Shown: positions 40,404 to 49,489 of the stretch, one piece after another
How the letters are laid out: each line of letters starts with the position of its first letter
Position numbering within the stretch: position 1 is the first letter of the stretch
Origin: PALSA-612 sp963791225
GTDB taxonomy: Bacteria > Actinomycetota > Thermoleophilia > Gaiellales > Gaiellaceae
Assembly (NCBI GenBank): GCA_963791225.1
Contig: CAWBRV010000003.1
Location: 1,178,001 to 1,242,000, forward strand
Reading direction: 5' to 3'
DNA length: 64,000 nt
Translations under genes and position numbers: made by a program
The notes under the pieces: generated by a model
The model's input: the letters and a program-made list of their open reading frames with translations, nothing else
What the model was told of the DNA's origin: nothing
Databases searched by the model: none

Positions 40404-41803
40404 GCGGGCACCTCGTGCGGGAAGCGGACCGGCTCCGCGTCCATGCGCACCATGTTCGCGGGCAGCTGGTAACGGGCGAACGGGAGGACGATCACCTTCG
40501 CATCCGGACCGTGGCGCTCCATTGCCTCTGCGAACGCCTCGTCGAGCGACGTCGTCGCGTCGATGCCGATGTCGGCCGCCATCTCCAGGTTCTCCTCGAG
40601 CGTGACGAGCTTCAGGTGTTTGCGCGTCATCACCTCGTAGATCGGCACCCAGATGCAGCCCGCCCACATCTGGATCACACGGCCGTGGATGTCCTTCAGC
40701 ACTCGCTCGTAGCCCTCGCGGCTCGGCGGCATGTACGGCTTCATCAGGTCCATCAGCGCCAGGCCCGGGAAGTCCCCGACCGCCGTGGACACACCCGGCG
40801 AGGGCGACGTGTAGATCAGCGTGCCGCCGTCGCGGAGGACGAAGTCCGCCGACATGCAGCCCCAGCCGGTGTGGAAGAAGAGGTGGTCGGTCGGTGCGAA
40901 GACGCCGCAGATCGCGATGTCCGCCTGCTCGCCGGGATGCTCGTAGGCGTAGATCTCGTTGAAGCGCTCGATCGCGCGCCGGTGGGCAGACGGGTGCTCC
41001 CCGAAGATGCAGTCGACGACGCGTCCGCGCGTGTCGAGCAGGACGTTCATCGTGCACTGAAGCCCGCACATCGTCGCCACCTCGTCGATGTCTGAGCGCA
41101 TCGGCCCGGCGTAGGCGCCGTAGTGCGTCTGCGGCGAGGGGACGAACGCACAGTGGTTCGACTCGACCGTCTCGTCGGACACGACGCCGGGGAGGATCAG
41201 CTTGCCGCCGCCGCCCGCGCCCCAGTGGTTCGCCTGCGCGTGGCCGATCGTGATCTTCAGGTCGCACTCGGCGACCGCCGTCAGCAGCCAGACCGGCGTG
41301 CCGCGAGAGGAGACGCCGACGTAGGTGTACGCCTCGGCGTTGCGAGGCTCGTTCTGGTGGAAGGGGATGCCGAGCCGCTCGAGCCGGGCCAGGTTGTCGC
41401 GGCCGATCTTCTGCTCGATGTCCGACTCGGACATCGGGAACACCTTGCCGTTCGCGCACGCGAGCACCGCCGGCTTGCCCGCGGCCTCGACGGCGTCGAG
41501 CACGGCCGGCAGGAGCCTGGACGAGGGAGTCGGCCGGAACTGGTTGTCGATCACGATCGCGACCTTCGACGCGGACGCCAGCAGCTCCGAGAAGCGCGGT
41601 CCGGAGAACGGTGCCTCGAGGGCTGCGCGCGCGGCCTCGGTCGCGTTGCCGACCGGCTCCGGCTCGTCGGGGTAGATCGCCGCGAGCAGGTTCGCGTCCG
41701 GGACGTCGAGCTCGAGCGACTCGCGGGAGACCTTGCTCTCGTCGTCCGCGGCTCCGATCGTCAGCGGGTCGAGCGACTCGTACGGGATCGTGAACTTCGG
41801 CAT
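40400..41803 (-). CDS. LarA (nickel-dependent lactate racemase) family protein
   Basis: 467 aa, a little longer than LarA (about 425). Conserved LarA elements are KVAIVIDNQFRPTPSSRLLPAVLDAV, GHAQANHWGAGGGGKLILPGVVS (His and the Lys that binds the nickel-pincer cofactor) and ESNHCAF. The family covers racemases/epimerases of 2-hydroxy acids. No larBCE cofactor genes are in the window. A GGGGGAA SD precedes the ATG. It is followed on the same strand (upstream side) by a LysR gene that may regulate it, but that gene is oriented the same way. Confidence 0.87.
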   Translation of the reverse strand: MPKFTIPYESLDPLTIGAADDESKVSRESLELDVPDANLLAAIYPDEPEPVGNATEAARAALEAPFSGPRFSELLASASKVAIVIDNQFRPTPSSRLLPAVLDAVEAAGKPAVLACANGKVFPMSESDIEQKIGRDNLARLERLGIPFHQNEPRNAEAYTYVGVSSRGTPVWLLTAVAECDLKITIGHAQANHWGAGGGGKLILPGVVSDETVESNHCAFVPSPQTHYGAYAGPMRSDIDEVATMCGLQCTMNVLLDTRGRVVDCIFGEHPSAHRRAIERFNEIYAYEHPGEQADIAICGVFAPTDHLFFHTGWGCMSADFVLRDGGTLIYTSPSPGVSTAVGDFPGLALMDLMKPYMPPSREGYERVLKDIHGRVIQMWAGCIWVPIYEVMTRKHLKLVTLEENLEMAADIGIDATTSLDEAFAEAMERHGPDAKVIVLPFARYQLPANMVRMDAEPVRFPHEVPA

Positions 41804-41844
41804 CGGTTTCCCCCTGTCTCGGACGGAACGGCTCGGGGCAGATC

Positions 41845-42726
41845 TTAGGCCGTCAGGCGCACCCAGTCCCCCGCCTTCAGCACCTCGAGAAAGGCGCTCG
41901 CGAACGGCGACCACTCGCTGCGCGTGTATGCCGCGAGCTCGCGGACGACCGGCGGATCGAGCCTGACGACGGTCGGGTCGAGATCGGGCGAGACGACGTT
42001 GTCCGGCACCATCGCCGGGCCGAGGCCGGCTGCCGCGAGGCGCGTCGCAGCCTCCACCTGCGTTGTCCGAACGGCGATCCGCGGCTGGAAGCCTGCCCGA
42101 CGGCAGGCGCCTTCGACGACCTCCGTGAGCCCGTGGCCGGGCTGGAACAGGATCCACTGCCGGTCGGCGAGCGCCTCGAGCGGCGTCGACCGCGCGCCGG
42201 CAAGCGGGTCGGACGCGGGCAGGACGACGACGAGCTCCTCCACGCCGAGCCGCTCCATCGGCCCGCTCCAGTCCGCCGGCGTCGGGCCGAGCGCGATGTC
42301 GCCGACGCCCGAGCGAACGTCCTCCTCGAGCATGGTGCGATGGGTGTACTCGCGCATCCGGATGCCGATGCCGGGATGCCGGGCGATCCAGGCCGCGATC
42401 GCCCCGGGGAGGATGCCGACCGCCATCGAGAGCAGGGTCGCCACCTCGAGCTCGCCCGCCTCGAGCCCGAGCGCCATGCGCGCGGCGTTGCCGGCCCGCT
42501 CGGCGGCTCGAACGGCGGCCTGCGCCTCCGGGAGCAATGCCCGGCCGGCGGCGGTCAGCCGGATGCCGCGCGGGAGCCGTTCGAGCAGCGGCCCGCCGAG
42601 CTCCGACTCGAGCGTCCGGATCTGCTGGGACAGCGAGGGCTGCGCAATGCCAAGGCGCCGCGCGGCCCGCGTGAACGAGCCCTCCTCGACCACGGTCAGA
42701 AAGGACGAGAGGCGCCTGAGATCCAT
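41845..42726 (-). CDS. LysR-family transcriptional regulator
   Basis: 293 aa. The N-terminal winged helix is MDLRRLSSFLTVVEEGSFTRAARRLGIAQPSLSQQIRTLESELG (core SFTRAARRLGIAQPSLSQQI), followed by a LysR substrate-binding domain beginning about residue 90. It is transcribed divergently from the VOC gene and importer operon, the classic arrangement for a LysR protein controlling its neighbour, and sits just upstream of the LarA-like gene on its own strand. The TAGGCT box is 6 nt before the ATG, so the mRNA is probably leaderless. Confidence 0.92.
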   Translation of the reverse strand: MDLRRLSSFLTVVEEGSFTRAARRLGIAQPSLSQQIRTLESELGGPLLERLPRGIRLTAAGRALLPEAQAAVRAAERAGNAARMALGLEAGELEVATLLSMAVGILPGAIAAWIARHPGIGIRMREYTHRTMLEEDVRSGVGDIALGPTPADWSGPMERLGVEELVVVLPASDPLAGARSTPLEALADRQWILFQPGHGLTEVVEGACRRAGFQPRIAVRTTQVEAATRLAAAGLGPAMVPDNVVSPDLDPTVVRLDPPVVRELAAYTRSEWSPFASAFLEVLKAGDWVRLTA

Positions 42727-42732
42727 AGGAGA

Positions 42733-42791
42733 AGCCTATCGCTCGTAGAGGGACAGACCCCGTTGCACTATCGCGCGCCCGGTCCTAAGAT
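42733..42791. promoter_or_regulatory. LysR/VOC divergent promoter region
   Basis: TAGGCT on the minus strand (42733-42738) serves LysR. TAAGAT on the plus strand (42786-42791) lies 10 nt before the VOC GTG. Between them AGGGACAGACCCC (42749-42761) is a decayed copy of the dispersed palindrome. LysR binding is expected here. Confidence 0.5.
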
Positions 42792-42801
42792 CACGGGCGG
42801 G

Positions 42802-43293
42802 GTGGGAGCGACCCGCATCAACCACGTGTCGGTGCACGCGGTCGATCTCGAGGAGTCGGCTCGGTTCTACGAGCACGTCTTCGGGATGGAGCGGATCCCG
42901 GCGCCGAAATTCCGGCATCCGGTGATCTGGCTGCGGCTCGGCGACCAGCAGCTCCACCTGTTCCGGCGCGACGCCGAGGCGCCGCCGTATCACCACCTCG
43001 GCCTCGACGTCGAGGACTTCGAGGCTGTGTACGTCAAGGCGAAGGAGCTCGGCGCGTTCGATCCCAGCTCCTGGTACTCGCACATCTACGAGCACACCGC
43101 CGGCTGGGTACAGATGTACCTCCGCGACCCGGCCGGGAATCTGGTCGAGGTCGACTGGCCCGACGTGACCACGCTCGACCGCTCCGTCGTCACGGACATC
43201 CGCAAGCTCGACGACGACGTCAAGCAGGCAGGCCAGTCGCACGACGCGACGCTCTATCCGGCACTCGCAGGAACGACCACCGACGGTGAGTGA
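42802..43293 (+). CDS. VOC-family (glyoxalase/dioxygenase) protein
   Basis: 163 aa. TRINHVSVHAVDLEESARFYEHVFGMERIPAP is the first beta-alpha-beta unit with a metal His. HLGLDVEDFEAVYVKAKELGAF is the second unit with a further His, and QMYLRDPAGNLVEVDWPD gives the last Glu ligand, so a metal site is complete. Members are lyases, dioxygenases or resistance proteins. The gene overlaps the permease gene by 8 nt, so it belongs to the importer operon and probably acts on the imported compound. Confidence 0.87.
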   Translation: MGATRINHVSVHAVDLEESARFYEHVFGMERIPAPKFRHPVIWLRLGDQQLHLFRRDAEAPPYHHLGLDVEDFEAVYVKAKELGAFDPSSWYSHIYEHTAGWVQMYLRDPAGNLVEVDWPDVTTLDRSVVTDIRKLDDDVKQAGQSHDATLYPALAGTTTDGE

Positions 43294-44407
43294 CGTCGCG
43301 GTCACGCCCGGGCCGAGGTCGGGAACGAGCCGGAACCGACGTGCGGCGGCCCGTTACATCCCACTCACTGTCACGCTGGTCGCAGTCGTCTTCGCTCTCG
43401 TCTGGGTGCTCTTCGCGGCCAGCGCGTGTGGCAGCTCGAACTGCACCGGCGCGCAGACGGCGTTCGGGTCGGCCGTGGACGACCCGCATGACTTCCTCGT
43501 CACGCTGCTCAACAGCATCACTGCGGCGGGCCTCTATTTCGTCGTCGCGAGCGGCTTCACGCTCATCTTCGGCCTCATGCGCGTCGTGAACATGGCCCAC
43601 GGAGCGTTCTTCCTCCTCGGTGGCTACATCGCGCTCAAGCTGCAACAGGAATTCGTCGGCGCGGACTCGGCCTTCGGCTTGCTCAGCTCGCAGGTGAGCT
43701 TCTGGCAGTGGCTCGTACCGTCCCTGATCGCCGCCGTCTGCATCGGGATCGCAGGCCTCGGGATGCAGCAGGTGTTCCTGCGCTGGAACCAAGGCCAGGA
43801 GCTGCGGCAGGCCCTGATCACGATCGCGATCGCGATCATCCTCGCCGACCAGATGATTGCCCACTTCGGCGCCTTCACCCAGGACATCGCATGGCCGGGA
43901 GCGCTCGACACGCGCGTCTCCATCCACCTCGCCGGGGTCGACTATTCGCTGACCCGCCTCTTCATCCTCGGAATCGCGCTCGCCGTGGGCGCGGTGCTCT
44001 GGCTCTGGCTCAAGAAGACGCGGACGGGAATGGTCATCCGTGCTGGCGTCGACGACCGCCAGATGGTCTCGGCTCTGGGTGTCAACATCCAGCTGACGTT
44101 CGCGATCGCGTTCTTCGTCGGCTCCGCCCTCGCCGGCTTCGGCGGGGCGATTGGCGGGTCGTTCGCGAGCCTCGGGCCCGGAGTGGACGCGAACTGGCTG
44201 CTCTATTCGCTCGTCGTGGTGATCATCGGCGGCATGGGTTCGCTGACGGGCGCAGCCGTCGGCTCACTGTTGCTCGGCCTCGTCTCCACGTTCTCGGCCG
44301 TCTATCTCCCCGCGAACTACACGTACTACTCGATCATGTTCACGTTCGGGTTGCTTGCGCTCGTGCTCGCGTTCCGCCCCCAGGGGCTGTTCGGGAGACC
44401 CGCATGA
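43286..44407 (+). CDS. livH: Branched-chain amino-acid type ABC permease, LivH-like
   Basis: 373 aa, longer than LivH of E. coli (308) because of an N-terminal extension and a first transmembrane segment (YIPLTVTLVAVVFALVWVLF). The permease core begins FLVTLLNSITAAGLYFVVASGFTLIFGLMRVVNMAHGAFFLLGGY. It contains IRAGVDDRQMVSALGVN, the cytoplasmic coupling loop, and ends with VYLPANYTYYSIMFTFGLLALVLAFRPQGLFG. It forms the channel with the LivM-like protein. ATGA overlap with the next gene. Confidence 0.92.
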   Translation: MSDVAVTPGPRSGTSRNRRAAARYIPLTVTLVAVVFALVWVLFAASACGSSNCTGAQTAFGSAVDDPHDFLVTLLNSITAAGLYFVVASGFTLIFGLMRVVNMAHGAFFLLGGYIALKLQQEFVGADSAFGLLSSQVSFWQWLVPSLIAAVCIGIAGLGMQQVFLRWNQGQELRQALITIAIAIILADQMIAHFGAFTQDIAWPGALDTRVSIHLAGVDYSLTRLFILGIALAVGAVLWLWLKKTRTGMVIRAGVDDRQMVSALGVNIQLTFAIAFFVGSALAGFGGAIGGSFASLGPGVDANWLLYSLVVVIIGGMGSLTGAAVGSLLLGLVSTFSAVYLPANYTYYSIMFTFGLLALVLAFRPQGLFGRPA

Positions 44408-45492
44408 GCTCCGGATCGTGGACCATTCGCCAGATCATCGAACGCACAGTCGGGGTAGTCGCGCTTGTTCTGGCAGCACTTGGGCCAGTGGTCTTCAGCG
44501 CCTTCTGGGTCAGCTTCATCCTCACTCAGGTCTTCTTCCTCGGCATCGTCGCGGCGAGCCTGATCTTCCTCTCCGCCTACGGTGGGATGGTCTCGCTGGC
44601 CCAGATCTCGATCTTCGGCATCGCCGGCTTCGCCCTCGGCAACGCGGTCACGAACGGGAACACGAAGGGCCTGAACCTCGGCTGGAATCCATGGGTCGGG
44701 GTTGTCCTCGGAATCGTCATCGCGACGGCGGTGGCGTTTCTGTTCGGCGCGCTGGCGAGCCGGAGCGCCGGCATCTACTTCCTGATGATCACGCTGACCT
44801 TCGCCGTGATCGCAAACTTCTTTTTCGGCGCGGATCTCAGCCTGTCGGGCTTCGGGGGCATCAGCGGCATCAATGCCCCTGGCCTCATCGGCAACGTCGA
44901 CGCGAACCCGAACAGGCTCTACTACGCCGCCCTCCTAGTGGCGCTGATCGTGTACGCGGTGATCCGCTACCTGGCGCGAACGCCTTTCGGGCTGACCCTC
45001 CAGGGTGTCCGGGACGACCCGGTTCGGATGAGCTCGCTCGGCTACAACGTACCGCTCCACCGCATGATGGCGTTCGGCTTCGCGGGATTCATCGCCTCCT
45101 TCGCCGGCGTCCTCTTCGTCTGGTGGAACGGGCACATCGACCCCGCAAGCATCAACATCGGGGCCGCGATCGATCTGCTCGTGATCGCCGTGATCGGCGG
45201 CCTGTATCGCCTCGAGGGAGCATGGGCCGGGGCGCTCGCCTTCGTCGTGATCCAGAACTACGTGAGGACCGACTATCTGCCCGTGATCGGGGGAACCTTC
45301 CATACCCTTATCGGCGGGATCTTCCTCCTGATCGTCCTCGTCTCTCCCGGCGGATTGATGGGGATCTGGGACTGGCTGATCCAGCGTGTCGGTGGACGCG
45401 CCACTCCCGCGGTCGCGCCGGCGGCTGCCGCTGCAGGCGTGGACGCACCAGTTGGCGCCGGTTCGACAGCAGCGGGCGAGCCGAGGAGGTGA
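44404..45492 (+). CDS. livM: Branched-chain amino-acid type ABC permease, LivM-like
   Basis: 362 aa. About ten hydrophobic segments are present, with SLIFLSAYGGMVSLAQISIFGIAGFALG and the loop LQGVRDDPVRMSSLGYN that docks on the ATPases. It ends in a hydrophilic Ala/Pro-rich tail of 40 residues. It pairs with the LivH-like protein. Substrates of this transporter class range from amino acids to aromatic acids, urea and amides, so the ligand cannot be named. Confidence 0.92.
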   Translation: MSSGSWTIRQIIERTVGVVALVLAALGPVVFSAFWVSFILTQVFFLGIVAASLIFLSAYGGMVSLAQISIFGIAGFALGNAVTNGNTKGLNLGWNPWVGVVLGIVIATAVAFLFGALASRSAGIYFLMITLTFAVIANFFFGADLSLSGFGGISGINAPGLIGNVDANPNRLYYAALLVALIVYAVIRYLARTPFGLTLQGVRDDPVRMSSLGYNVPLHRMMAFGFAGFIASFAGVLFVWWNGHIDPASINIGAAIDLLVIAVIGGLYRLEGAWAGALAFVVIQNYVRTDYLPVIGGTFHTLIGGIFLLIVLVSPGGLMGIWDWLIQRVGGRATPAVAPAAAAAGVDAPVGAGSTAAGEPRR

Positions 45493-45595
45493 GCCAGGGA
45501 CCTATTCGGAACCTCGAGTTGAAGTAGGGTCATACGCTGAAGGAGAAGCTCGGCGGCACGCGCCGGGCGAGACGTCGCACAAGGGAGGGCACTAA

Positions 45596-47014
45596 ATGAC
45601 GTACGTCAAGAGGCGGGGCCGCCGGGTCTGGCTCACCGCGAGCCTCGCGGTCGCCGTCGTCGCGATCGGGGCTGCGGTCACGGCAACGGCAGCCATCGGC
45701 AAGTCGACGGCAACGCCGATCAAGCTCGCGATCATGTCCGATTGCGGCGGGGCGTTCGCCGCGAACTACGAGCAGGACATCGGAGGGGCGATCACCGCAG
45801 TCTCCCAGTTCGGCGGCGCAAAGCCGAACAACCGGAACAAGCCGTCAGCAGGCTGGCACGGCGGTTCCATCGGAGGCCATCCGCTCAAGCTGGTGGGCAT
45901 CGGCTGTGCGAACGACACGGCGGACTCGGCCATCAAGGAGACCAAGCGGCTCATGGAGCAGCTCGGTGCCGACATGATGATCGGCCCGCTGTCCGGTGAC
46001 GAGTCCGTGGCCGTCGCCAACTACGCGAAGCAGCACCCGACGAAGACGTTCGTGAACGGCACCGCCGGGGCGTGGGACACCACGGCCGCCGTGAAGGCAC
46101 CGAACTTCTTCCGCTTCAACGGCGACGGCATCCAGTGGGAAGCAGGCATCGGCAGCATCGCCAGGCAGAAGGACAAGTGGAAGACCGCCGCCATCATCAT
46201 GGACGACTACAGCTTCGGCTACGCGTCCGGCGCCGGCATGATCGCGGACTTCTGCGCAGCGGGCGGCAACATCACGAAGCGCGTGTTCCCGCCGCTCAAT
46301 ACGACCGACTACTCGTCGTTCGTGCAGCAGCTGCCGCCGCCGGACAAGGTGGACGGGTACTTCTGGGCCATCGGCGGAACGGGCACAGTCCCGTCGATCA
46401 AGGCCTTCGAGAACCTCTATGGGCCGCTCAAGGCGACGCAGATCATCGGGAATCTGTTCTTCTTCTCGTCCGGTGCCGACAAGACGATCGGCCCGCACCT
46501 GAACGGTGCCTACGTGGGCGGCTTCGGTACGTCCCCCGATCTCAAGGGGCCGAACGTTACGAAGTACAAGGCGATCCTGGACAAGTGGTTCAACAAGTAC
46601 CCGCCGCTCGCAGGCAAGGCTTCCGACCATGCGGCGGACGGATTCACGTTTAACTATTACGCCAACACCTGGGCGCTGATGAAGGCCCTGAACGCGGTCA
46701 AGGGCAACATCTCCGGCGGCCAGAAGGCGCTTCAGAAGGTGCTCCGCAAGGTGGTTCTGCCTGACGCGGCGTACGGGAAGCTCTTCCTCGCCGGGAACAA
46801 CCAGGCGGCGCAGCAGCAGTACTCGTATCGCATGAGTGTCACAGCCCCGGGCGCGCTCGCGGTCGTGACGGTGCAGAAGGTCGTGCAGTACGTCACCCAA
46901 AGCTTCGGCGGTTCGGTCACCCAGCCGCCGAGCCGGACGTATCCACCGTGCGCCCACAGGCCGCTCCCGTGGACAGGCAAGGGACGACCAGTGGTCAACG
47001 GAGTCGTCAAGTGA
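45596..47014 (+). CDS. ABC transporter substrate-binding protein, Leu/Ile/Val-type
   Basis: 472 aa with a signal peptide (RVWLTASLAVAVVAIGAAVTATA). The Peripla_BP_6 fold starts IKLAIMSDCGGAFAANYEQDIGGAI and includes IGPLSGDESVAVANYAKQHPTKTFVNGTAG and KWKTAAIIMDDYSFGYASGAGM. It lacks a lipobox, so it may be released or held by other means. AAGGGAGGG precedes the ATG after a 103-bp gap that holds a possible promoter (TACGCT, 45533-45538). It captures the ligand for the LivHMGF importer. Confidence 0.9.
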   Translation: MTYVKRRGRRVWLTASLAVAVVAIGAAVTATAAIGKSTATPIKLAIMSDCGGAFAANYEQDIGGAITAVSQFGGAKPNNRNKPSAGWHGGSIGGHPLKLVGIGCANDTADSAIKETKRLMEQLGADMMIGPLSGDESVAVANYAKQHPTKTFVNGTAGAWDTTAAVKAPNFFRFNGDGIQWEAGIGSIARQKDKWKTAAIIMDDYSFGYASGAGMIADFCAAGGNITKRVFPPLNTTDYSSFVQQLPPPDKVDGYFWAIGGTGTVPSIKAFENLYGPLKATQIIGNLFFFSSGADKTIGPHLNGAYVGGFGTSPDLKGPNVTKYKAILDKWFNKYPPLAGKASDHAADGFTFNYYANTWALMKALNAVKGNISGGQKALQKVLRKVVLPDAAYGKLFLAGNNQAAQQQYSYRMSVTAPGALAVVTVQKVVQYVTQSFGGSVTQPPSRTYPPCAHRPLPWTGKGRPVVNGVVK

Positions 47015-47021
47015 CGAGGTA

Positions 47022-47813
47022 GTGGCCGAGGTCGCTGCCGACGCCGGAAGCGCCGAGTCGGCCCTCCTGCTCAGGGGGGTCGGCCGGCGCTTCGGCGGTT
47101 TGCACGCCGTTCGCGAGGTCGATCTGGAGATCGCGCACGGCGAGCGGCGCGCCGTTCTCGGCCCTAACGGAGCCGGGAAGACTACGCTCTTCAACGTCAT
47201 CGCGGGCGATTTCCCGGCCACCTCGGGCGTCGTGGAGATCTTCGGCCACGACGTGACATTCGCGCCGGCCAGGCTACGGGCAAAGCTCGGGCTCGCCCGC
47301 ACCTACCAGCAGTCACGCCTCTTCTCGGGGCTCAGCGTCGAGGACAACATCTATCTCGCGATCGTCGGCGTCGAGGGCGGCCACCTGCGCCCGGTCCTCG
47401 CGCGGAAGCGAGACCGGGACATGCGGGACCAGGCGCGCCGGGCGGCCGGCCGCGTGGCCATCGACCACAAGCTCGGCGACACCGTCGGTGATCTCTCCCA
47501 CGGCGAGCACCGTCAGGTCGCTCTCGCCATGGCTCTCGCCGTCCAGCCGAAAGTCCTGATGCTCGACGAGCCGGCGTCAGGTCTGTCGCGCGGAGAGCGC
47601 GTCCTGCTGACCGAGCTCCTCCTGGCGCTCGACCGCGACATCACCCTGCTCCTGATCGAGCACGACATGGATGTCGCGCTCCGCGTTGCCGAGCGCGTGA
47701 CGATGATGCACGACGGGCGGATCATCGTCGAAGGCACGCCCGAGGAGATCCGCGGCAACCAGCTCGTGCACGATCTGTACCTGGGCAGTGGCCACCAGGC
47801 GGCCGGCTCGTGA
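47022..47813 (+). CDS. livG: ABC transporter ATP-binding protein, LivG-like
   Basis: 263 aa. Walker A is GPNGAGKTT, followed by LARTYQQSRLFSGLSVEDNIYLA, the signature LSHGEHRQVALAMAL (a variant of LSGGQ), Walker B VLMLDEPASGLS and the H-loop IEHDMDVAL. It powers import together with the LivF-like subunit. The GTG start lies 7 nt after the binding-protein stop. The GTGA overlap with livF ensures equal synthesis. Confidence 0.93.
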   Translation: MAEVAADAGSAESALLLRGVGRRFGGLHAVREVDLEIAHGERRAVLGPNGAGKTTLFNVIAGDFPATSGVVEIFGHDVTFAPARLRAKLGLARTYQQSRLFSGLSVEDNIYLAIVGVEGGHLRPVLARKRDRDMRDQARRAAGRVAIDHKLGDTVGDLSHGEHRQVALAMALAVQPKVLMLDEPASGLSRGERVLLTELLLALDRDITLLLIEHDMDVALRVAERVTMMHDGRIIVEGTPEEIRGNQLVHDLYLGSGHQAAGS

Positions 47814-48544
47814 GCGCATCCGAGCCGCTTCTCGCCCTACACGGCGTCGACGCCTACTACGGCTCGGCGCACATCCTGCAGAGCGTCGACCTCGAGATGG
47901 GAGCCGAGTCGGTCGCCGTCGTGGGACGCAACGGAATGGGGAAGACGACGCTCTGCGCCGCGATCATGGGCATGATGCCGTCCCTGAAAGGATCCGCAAG
48001 AGGTTCGATCCGCTTCCTCGGTCACGATATCCTCGGCCGGCCGTCGTACAGGATCGCGTCGCTCGGTATCGGCTACGTGCCGCAGGGGCGGCGGCTGTTC
48101 CCGTCACTCTCCGTTGACGAGCATCTGCGGATGATCGCCAAGAAGGGCGGCGACGGCTGGACACCGGACGGGGTTTACGACCTGTTTCCCCGTCTTGCAG
48201 AACGCCGTAAGAACGGAGGCGCGCAGCTCTCGGGAGGCGAGCAGCAGATGCTGGCGATCGGACGCGCCCTCTTGACCAACCCGAAGCTCCTGATCATGGA
48301 CGAGCCCTCGGAGGGCCTGGCTCCTGCGATCATCGAGAACCTGATCGAGGTGTTCCGGAAGCTCGATCAGGACGGCCTGCGCATCCTGCTGATCGAGCAG
48401 AACCTCGGCGTCGCCTGCGCCCTCGCCAATCGGCAGCTGATCATGATCGGCGGAGAGATCGCGGCCGAGACGACCGCCGACAAGCTCTCGGGTGACCCGG
48501 ACATGCAGCGCCGGTTCCTCGGCGTCGAGCCGCTGGCGCGCTAG
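47810..48544 (+). CDS. livF: ABC transporter ATP-binding protein, LivF-like
   Basis: 244 aa. Walker A is GRNGMGKTT, the Q-loop region LGIGYVPQGRRLFPSLSVDEHL, the signature LSGGEQQMLAIGRAL, Walker B LLIMDEPSEGLAP and the H-loop equivalent IEQNLGVAC. It is the second ATPase of the importer. A PD40 lipoprotein gene follows after 12 bp and probably belongs to the same transcript. Confidence 0.93.
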   Translation: MSASEPLLALHGVDAYYGSAHILQSVDLEMGAESVAVVGRNGMGKTTLCAAIMGMMPSLKGSARGSIRFLGHDILGRPSYRIASLGIGYVPQGRRLFPSLSVDEHLRMIAKKGGDGWTPDGVYDLFPRLAERRKNGGAQLSGGEQQMLAIGRALLTNPKLLIMDEPSEGLAPAIIENLIEVFRKLDQDGLRILLIEQNLGVACALANRQLIMIGGEIAAETTADKLSGDPDMQRRFLGVEPLAR

Positions 48545-48556
48545 GACGGCCGGCCC

Positions 48557-49489
48557 GTGTGGAACCCGTTCTCGATGCGCAGATCCATCGTCGGCGCTCT
48601 CGTGGCGTGCGCTGCATTTGCCCAGGCCGGCTGCGGCGGATCGTCTGCGAGGCCCCGTCCCGATCTGCTCTTCGTCTCGACGCGGAGCGGCGTGTACGAC
48701 ATCTACGAGATGAACGCCGACGGGAGCCGGCAGCTGCGGGTGTCGAGCGGGAACAGCGGCGACGCTTCGACGCCGCAGGGGCTGTACTACGAGTTCGATC
48801 CGGCGTGGTCGCCCAACGGAAAGTCGATCGCGTTCGCAAGCCGGCGGAACGGAATCTCCAACATCTACGTCATGGATGCCTCGGGGAGGAACGTCAGGCA
48901 GCTGACATCGGCCGTCAAGGACGATACGCATCCGAGCTTCTCCCCCGACGGCAAGGAGATCGCCTTCGAGAGCGCGCTCCATCTGTGGGTGATGAAGGCG
49001 GACGGCACCGGTGCCCATCGGGTCACGCACGATTCGGCGGCTGAACGCGATCCCGCCTGGTCGCCCGACGGACGCTGGATCGCGTACTCCCGGGGCGTCA
49101 GCGACTCGACCGTACGCGAGATCTGGCTCGTCCATCCGGACGGCACTGGGGGGCACACGCTTACGACTCTCAGCGGGTCCGCATCCGGGCCTGCCTGGTC
49201 GCCGGACGGCAAGCAGGTCGCGTTCTCCGACGATGCCAAGGTCGCCGGTCCCAGGCTGTGGGCGATCGGCGTGAACGGGAAGGGCGCGAGGCGCCTGACG
49301 ACCTCGACCACCGAAGAGATCGATCCCGCCTGGTCGCCCCAGGGCACGACGGTCGCGTTCTCGAGCGACGGTTCGATCGTCGTGATCCCTGTCGGTAGCA
49401 CGCTCGAGACGACGCTCACCGACTCCAAGAACAACGACTCGAGCCCGGCCTGGAACCCCGTGCAGGCGAAGGCGAAGAGCGGGTACTGA
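48557..49489 (+). CDS. PD40/TolB-like beta-propeller lipoprotein
   Basis: 310 aa from a GTG; the ATG at 48575 (MRRSIVGALVACAAFAQAGC) is the likelier start because it puts the signal peptide and lipobox AQAGC directly at the N-terminus. At least five WD40-like PD40 repeats follow, with the marker DPAWSPNGKSIAFASR, PSFSPDGKEIAFES, DPAWSPDGRWIAYSR and similar. It would be an anchored extracytoplasmic propeller binding a ligand or protein. Its place behind the importer hints at a role in sensing or capture. Its stop overlaps the next ATG by one base. Confidence 0.87.
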   Translation: MWNPFSMRRSIVGALVACAAFAQAGCGGSSARPRPDLLFVSTRSGVYDIYEMNADGSRQLRVSSGNSGDASTPQGLYYEFDPAWSPNGKSIAFASRRNGISNIYVMDASGRNVRQLTSAVKDDTHPSFSPDGKEIAFESALHLWVMKADGTGAHRVTHDSAAERDPAWSPDGRWIAYSRGVSDSTVREIWLVHPDGTGGHTLTTLSGSASGPAWSPDGKQVAFSDDAKVAGPRLWAIGVNGKGARRLTTSTTEEIDPAWSPQGTTVAFSSDGSIVVIPVGSTLETTLTDSKNNDSSPAWNPVQAKAKSGY

